Assembly (NCBI RefSeq): GCF_950295315.1
Contig: NC_080172.1
Span: forward strand, 114,641,212 to 114,705,211
Direction: 5' to 3'
Length of the DNA: 64,000 nucleotides
Source of the DNA: Erinaceus europaeus
Taxonomy: Eukaryota; Chordata; Mammalia; Eulipotyphla; Erinaceidae
In this document: positions 59,711-64,000 of the stretch, in pieces
How positions within the stretch are numbered: position 1 is the stretch's first letter
How the letters are laid out: every line of letters begins with the position of its first letter
Program-made: the position numbers and the translations under genes
Notes under the pieces: model-generated
What the model was told of the DNA's origin: nothing
The model's input: only the letters and a program-made list of their open reading frames with translations
Databases searched by the model: none

Positions 59711-59745
59711 CTCTCCCATTGCCTCATAAATTAAATAGGTCTCTA
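59045..59745 (+). repeat. Type D SINE whose tail expanded into a minisatellite
   Basis: The SINE head and body run 59045-59140 ('ggccaggaaggtgcacagtgg', 'cctgagttcaaacccttgtacc', 'gatgctctggttatctc'). Then about 12 units of '(tc)n + ccattgcctcataaatt + aaataggtc' follow, 37-60 bases each depending on the (TC)n length. Confidence 0.93.
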
Positions 59746-59749
59746 GAAC

Positions 59750-60055
59750 TGGCAAAATCACGTACCTGGACACTTAGACAGTATACTGCTTTGCCATGTG
59801 CATGACCCCATTTTGGAAATGGGACCCCACTGCACTGAGGGCAGCTTTGGTGTTCTGGTCTCTGTCTTTCTACCTCTGTCTCTATTTTAAAAAAAAAAAA
59901 AGTTTTTAAATATAAATATATATTGCCTCCAGAGTTATTGCTGGGGCTCGGTGCCTACACCATGAATCCACTGCTCCTGGAGGCCATCTTTTTCCCCATG
60001 GTGATTGTTGTTATTGCTGCTGTTGTTGGATAGGACAGAGGGAAACAGAGGATGA
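59750..60055. repeat. Diverged rare-type SINE and type E fragment
   Basis: 59750-59900 resembles the element at 34828. 59925-60040 is the module and start of body of a minus type E SINE ('ttgcctccagagttattgc' on plus) that stops at 'ggatgaccc'. Confidence 0.7.
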
Positions 60056-60174
60056 CCCAATCCTGGGCCTACCCACCCAGCCTTCATGGGCATTTGAGTA
60101 GGTGAGCCCCTCACGAAGGACCTGAAAGCAAGAACACAGCTTCACACCTTTTCTGCCCCTCAGTGGTCACACAG

Positions 60175-60339
60175 CAGTGGTCACAGAGGATACTTTTATT
60201 ACTACTTTTTGTTAGTAATTCCCCATACGGCACCTGCCCCGCTCAAGACTTCCTCACTATGTCCGGTCCAGGTCCAGGTCCTGGATGCGGCAGAAAACGG
60301 AACACTCATCCCACTGGGTGACGGACAGCTTCCGGGAAA
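60175..60339 (-). other. Candidate terminal exon of a minus-strand transcript (unidentified)
   Basis: On minus: pyrimidine-rich acceptor 'tttattcttgcttcattag' with AG at 60340-60341, then an open segment that in one frame reads SRKLSVTQWDECSVFCRIQD, LDLDRT, stop (60257-60259). After about 55 bases of UTR-like sequence comes AATAAA (60195-60200) followed by a GT-rich stretch. It has the grammar of a last exon. In the frame left by CASP9 exon 1 (phase 0) it reads FPGSCPSPSGMSVPFSA... for 45 codons to a TAG. I do not recognise either peptide. It could be an alternative CASP9 last exon, the end of another gene, or chance. Confidence 0.35.
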
Positions 60340-60380
60340 CTAATGAAGCAAGAATAAATAAGAAACTGTCTATCTTCCAG

Positions 60381-60610
60381 GGGCTGGGTGGTCGCGTACT
60401 TGAATAAGCGCACACGCACACATTACAGTGCGCAAGGACCCAGGTTCAAACCCCAGTCCCCACCTGCAGGGGGAAAGCGTCACAAGCAGTGAAGTGGGGC
60501 TGCAGGTGTCTCTCTGTCTCTCTCCCTCTCTACCTCGTCCTTCCCCCTTCCCTCCCTCTCGATTTCTGGCTCTCTCTATCCAATAAATAAATAAAGATAC
60601 ATTATAATTT
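60381..60610 (+). repeat. Type B SINE
   Basis: 'ggggctgggtggtcgcgtac' head, 'cccaggttcaaaccccagt' block, body and tail 'ctatccaataaataaataa'. Confidence 0.93.
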
Positions 60611-60662
60611 TTTAATAATTAAAACTTTAAAAAAAAAAAGACAAATCCATTAAAGTTTTTTT

Positions 60663-60990
60663 TTTAAAGATTTTTATGTTATGTATGAGAAAGATAGGAG
60701 AGAGAAAGAACCAGACATCACTCTGGCACATGTGCTGCCGGGAATCAAACTCAGGACCTCATGCTTGAGAGTCCAAAGCTTTATCACGGCGCCACCTCCC
60801 GGACCACCCATTAAAGTGTTTTAAGGAGCCAGAAAGTGGTGCCCCAAATTAGGTGCACATTACCATGCACAAGGACGAGGGTTCAAGCCCCTAGTCCCCA
60901 CCTGCAGGCTGTAAGCATTACAAGTGGTGAAGCATGCTACAGGTGTCTCTCTGTCTCCCACTCCTCACTTTCTCTCTGTTCTATCAAATA
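60663..60990. repeat. Minus type D SINE followed by plus type B SINE
   Basis: 60663-60808: type D (head 'ggtccgggaggtggcgccg' at 60806 on minus). 60820-60990: type B ('aaggagccagaaagtggtgc' head), short tail. Confidence 0.88.
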
Positions 60991-60999
60991 GCGTATTTC

Positions 61000-61212
61000 C
61001 ACTGTTCCCATTTCACAGTCCAGGAAGCTGAGGCATAGCACCAAAATAAAGGACTCTGGGGTGGGTAGTGTTCATGTCCTGGAACAGGATGGTGGAGGAG
61101 GACCTAGGTGGGGTTAGAGTGTTATACGGAAAACTGAGAAAGGTAACACAGATACAAACAACTGTGTTTTACTGTAGTAAAGAAAAAAATAAATACAAAT
61201 AAAAACAGAAAC
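61000..61212 (+). mobile_element. L1-type 3' UTR fragment
   Basis: 'tagtgttcatgtcctggaac' and 'aggatggtggaggaggacc' match 44125-44190; ends in an A-rich 'aataaatacaaataaaaac' tail. Confidence 0.6.
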
Positions 61213-61510
61213 AGCGGGAGTCGGGCTGTAGCGCAGCGGGTTAAGCGCAGGTGGCGCAAAGCACAAGGACCGGCATAAGGATCCCGGTTGGAACCCCGGC
61301 TCCCCACCTGCAGGGGAGTCGCTTCACAGGTGGTGAAGCAGGTCTGCAGGTGTCTGTCTTTCTCTCCCCCTCTCTGTTTTCCCCTCCTCTCTCCATTTCT
61401 CTCTGTCCTATCCAACAACGACAACAACAATAATAATAACTACAACAATAAAACAACAAGGGCAACAAAAGGGAATAAATAAATAAAATAAATGTTTAAA
61501 AAAAAAAAAC
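61213..61510 (+). repeat. Type A SINE with TSD 'aaacagaaacagc'
   Basis: A near-consensus copy: 'gggagtcgggctgtagcgc' head, intact body, (AACAAT)n, 'aataaataaaataaatg' tail; perfect TSD at 61203 and 61508, so young. Confidence 0.97.
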
Positions 61511-61564
61511 AGAAACAGCAACTTGACTAAGAACAAGCGTTTAGTAATGGTCTCGATGTGATAA

Positions 61565-62165
61565 ACGAAACAAAGCATTGGACCCTCAAGCATGAGGTCC
61601 TGAGTTCAATCCCCGGCAGCACATGTACCAGCAGAGTGATGTCTGGTTCTTTCTCTCTCTCCTCCTATCTTTTTCATGAATAAATTAATAAATTCTTTTT
61701 TATATATTTTATTTGTTTATTTATTTTTCCCTTTTTGTTGCCCTTGTTGTTTTATTGTTGTAGTTATTGTTGTTATTGATGTCGTCGTTGTTGGACAGGA
61801 CAGAGAGAAATGGAGAGAGGAGGGGAAGACAGAGAGGGGGAGAGAAAGACAGACACCTGCAGACCTGCTTCACCGCCTGGGAAGCGACTCCCCTGCAGGT
61901 GGGGAGCCGGGGGCTCGAACCAGAATCCTTAAGCCGGTCCTTGTGCTTTGCGCCACCAGCGCTTAACCCGCTGCGCTACCGCCCGACTCCTATTTCATTT
62001 CTTTTCTTCTCTTCTCTTCTCTTCTCTTCTCTTCTCTTCTCTTCTCTTCTCTTTTCTTTTCTTTTCTTTTCTTACCGGGGCACTGAACCTGGAACTTTGG
62101 AACCTCGAGCTTGAGACTCTTTGCACCACCATTATGCATTATATTATCTACCCCTGCCCAATAAA
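61565..62165. repeat. Type D SINE, nested minus type A SINE, (TTCTC)n and minus type C SINE
   Basis: 61565-61695 type D; 61700-61989 type A minus (head at 61989); (TTCTC)n at 62001-62055 then (TTTTC)n; 62076-62160 type C minus. 'aataaattcttttt' occurs at both 61686 and 62160, marking the outer TSD. Confidence 0.9.
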
Positions 62166-62195
62166 TTCTTTTTTTTTTTTTTTTTTAAAAAGGAG

Positions 62196-62400
62196 GTCCT
62201 GGGGCCAGGCGGTGGCGCACCTGGTTAAGCGCTCACAGCACAGTGCGCAAGGACCCGGGTTCAAGCCCCCAGCCCCCACCTGCAGGGGGAAAGCTTCACG
62301 AGTGGTGGAACAGGGCTGCAGGTGTCTCTCTGTCTCTCTCCCTCTCTATCTCCCCCTCCTCCATTTCTCTCTGTCTCTATCCAGTAGAAAAAAAAAAAAG
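62196..62400 (+). repeat. Type B SINE, 130 bases from CASP9 exon 1
   Basis: 'ggggccaggcggtggcgcacc' head, consensus B-box, tail 'ctatccagtag' plus A-run. It is the nearest repeat to the donor of CASP9 exon 1. Confidence 0.95.
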
Positions 62401-62404
62401 GAAG

Positions 62405-62905
62405 GTCCCCAAACAAAGGTCCCCCAGCGGGGTGTGGTACTGAGCAACCGGCGGGGCGGGGCGGGGCATCTGCAGCCTGCTCGGTGTCCCCAGCTGCGCG
62501 GGGGTCGCGGCGGGGCTGGGGTTGGGGGGTACCTGGATGTCCTCGATCATGTCGGGCGTGAAGAGCTCGCGGCTCAGCAGAAGGTCCCAGAGCGAAGCCA
62601 CCTGCAGCTCGCTGACCAGCCGCACCCGGCAGCGCCGCAGGACCTGGCGATCCGCCGCCTCCATCGCGGGCCCCGGGCGCAGGAGGACCCGGGACACCCC
62701 TGAGCGCTTCCGGGCTCCCGCCGCCGCCGCTGCGCCCCGCGTAGGCCCCGCCCTCTGCCACGCCCCCTGGGCGGGGCCACGACGCCACCACCCCTTGGCT
62801 CCGCCCCCACGCGACCCATGGCCACTCACGTCACGCCCCGGGACACGCCCCCATATAGGCCACGCCCCCCGCAGCCAGCCCTCAGGACACACCCCCCCAT
62901 GTGGC
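62405..62905. promoter_or_regulatory. CpG-rich promoter of CASP9, probably bidirectional
   Basis: A GC- and CpG-dense, repeat-free block around CASP9 exon 1. No TATA box. An ETS/GABP-type CTTCCGG lies at 62707-62713, about 43 bases upstream of the CASP9 ATG. 'cacgtcac' (CRE half-site) lies at 62825, and repeated 'ccacgccccc' GC/KLF-like boxes at 62756-62870. In human the DNAJC16 gene starts head-to-head with CASP9; the same arrangement would put its start just right of here, but no DNAJC16 exon could be confirmed. Confidence 0.7.
62533..62664 (-). CDS. CASP9: CASP9 coding exon 1 (first half of the CARD)
   Basis: On minus, ATG at 62664 in good context (gcgATGG) opens 44 codons: [44 protein letters not shown]. 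Then comes donor gtaccc, phase 0. Human caspase-9 exon 1 likewise encodes 44 residues ending MIEDIQ. Caspase-9 is the initiator protease recruited by APAF1 in the apoptosome; this exon holds helices 1-3 of its CARD, and Arg13, known to contact APAF1, is conserved. Exon 2 and later exons (rest of CARD, protease domains) are absent: intron 1 runs into the N gap 4 kb away. The frame is intact, so I see no sign of a pseudogene. Confidence 0.95.
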
Positions 62906-62949
62906 AGCCCTGGGCCCCTAAACCACGATTCTTTTTTCTTTCTTTTTTC

Positions 62950-63255
62950 TTTTTTTTATTTTTAAGTATTTATTTGTTTGTTTATTCCCTTTTTTTTGCC
63001 CTTGTCGCTTTATTATTGTAGTTAATATTGTTGTTGTCATTGATGTCGTTGTTGGATAGGACAGAGAGAAAGGGAGAGAGGAGGGGAAGACAGAGAGAGG
63101 GGGAGAGAAAGACAGACACCTGCAGACCTGCTTCACCGCCTGTGAAGCGACTCCCCTGCAGGTGGGGAGCCGGGGGCTCGAACCGGAATCCTTGTGCCGG
63201 TCCTTGTGCTTTGCGCCACCTGCGCTTAACCCGCTGCGCTACAGCCCGGCTCCCT
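62950..63255 (-). repeat. Type A SINE at the edge of the promoter
   Basis: A minus copy with head 'gggagccgggctgtagcgc' at 63254, near-consensus. Confidence 0.95.
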
Positions 63256-63977
63256 TTTTTATTTTATTTTATTTTATTTTGTTTTTCCCTTTTGTTGCCC
63301 TTGTTGTTTTATTGTTGTAGTTATTGTGAGGGCCACTGTTACTCCATATTGTCTAAGGCGGCCAAGAAAAACCTCATAATCCAACTGCTGCAGTACAACT
63401 GCACTTTACCCTTGAAAAACTAGTCTCAACGTTTCTACCTACCAGCAGCTGTTCTGTAGACGGAGGTCATGATAGCCCTGAAACCCAAAATTTGCTTAAC
63501 TGACAAAAACTGCCAGGGACTGTGGTCAAATTCCCTGACAAACAGGCCTGAACTTTAGGTGGCCCCCAAGTTCCCCCTTCCTGATGTGCTTAAAAATAAT
63601 CTGTCTGCCTCTTTTGGGGGCTCACATGCCACTCTTGGGAAATGCATGTAGCCCGGGCTTAAGCTTGCTTCAATAAAGGTTCTTTGCTTTTACATGTCAT
63701 TCTAGCCTCCTCTCTGCAGGAACGGGATTTAAAAATCTGGGCATAACAGTTATTATTATTCTTGATGTCGTCACTGTTAGATAGGACAGAGAGAAATGGA
63801 GAGAGGAGGGGAAGACAGAGAGGGGGAGAGAAAGACAGACACCTGCAGACCTGCTTCACCGCCTGGGAAGCGACTCCCCTGCAGGTGGCGAGCTGGGGGC
63901 TCGAACTGGGATTCTTACGAGGGTCCTTGCACTTGGCGCCACCTGCACTTAACCAGCTGCGCTACCGCCCGACTCCC
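63256..63977 (-). repeat. Type A SINE interrupted by a solo LTR
   Basis: Tail part 63256-63325 and body/head 63749-63977 (head 'gggagtcgggcggtagcgc' at 63977). The LTR lies within the (AAC)n region. Confidence 0.92.
63326..63748 (+). mobile_element. Solo LTR (fourth family), TSD GTTATT
   Basis: Starts (G)TGAGGG, ends CATAACA, with GTTATT at 63320-63325 and 63749-63754. AATAAA at 63672-63677 and a 'cttaaaaataa' TATA-like element near 63590 give plus sense. Only the LTR is present. Confidence 0.82.
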
Positions 63978-64000
63978 CAATTCTCTCTTTTTTAAATTTG

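Noticed and set aside
62261..62892. Minus-strand open frames of 170-176 codons extending CASP9 exon 1 on both sides
   Set aside because: The exon ends at a GT donor after EDIQ. Further codons are GC-rich intron and SINE; the upstream extension is the CpG-rich 5' region.

Overview
The window is mammalian nuclear DNA, almost certainly from a hedgehog (Erinaceus or a close relative). Two things show this: it is packed with the tRNA-derived SINEs typical of Erinaceidae, and it carries spliced exons of two mammalian genes. Nothing prokaryotic is present. A run of exactly 200 N at 58324-58523 marks a scaffold join.

Genes. From 3.4 to 53.7 kb, twelve plus-strand coding exons (1,431 nt, 477 codons) have AG/GT borders, compatible phases and no internal stops. 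They match the central coiled-coil half of FHAD1 (forkhead-associated domain containing 1). The N-terminal FHA-domain exons lie left of the window and the C-terminal exons are not found. The last two exons, 108 nt each, are a tandem exon duplication. On the minus strand at 62533-62664 lies coding exon 1 of CASP9 (44 codons, first half of the CARD) in a CpG-rich, TATA-less promoter. In human, EFHD2, CTRC, CELA2A/B and the whole CASP9 body separate these two points, so the N gap probably joins sequences that are not true neighbours.

Repeats. I use local names for the SINEs. Type A: 'gggagtcgggcggtagcgc' head, pyrimidine-rich body, CAACAA/ATAAA tail. Type B: 'ggccaggtggtggcgcacc' head, 'ctatccaataaataaa' tail. 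Type C: 'cataatggttatgcaaag' head, 'cagtgctctggtaaaa' tail. Type D: 'gcactggactctcaagcatg' head, 'tctctctcataaataaa' tail. Type E: an A/B-like body plus an extra 3' module ('gcagtggattcatagtgc' ... 'aataaccctggaggcaaa'). All have recognisable Pol III A- and B-box-like blocks. Many show target-site duplications (TSDs) and nesting. There are also 5'-truncated L1s, at least four solo LTRs with about 6-bp TSDs, and long micro- and minisatellites, three of which grew out of SINE sequence.

Most unusual content: two fragments (about 19.6-19.98 kb and 53.30-53.45 kb, minus strand) that translate to the C-terminus of an invertebrate-type non-LTR reverse transcriptase of the Jockey/CR1 kind, not mammalian L1; a stack of consecutive insertions that reuse one target site (48.19-49.80 kb); a 28-bp minisatellite grown between the A and B boxes of a SINE (9.45-10.78 kb); and a possible orphan terminal exon on the minus strand inside CASP9 intron 1 (60.2-60.34 kb). 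All calls come from reading the sequence and from memory of gene families; no database search was run.
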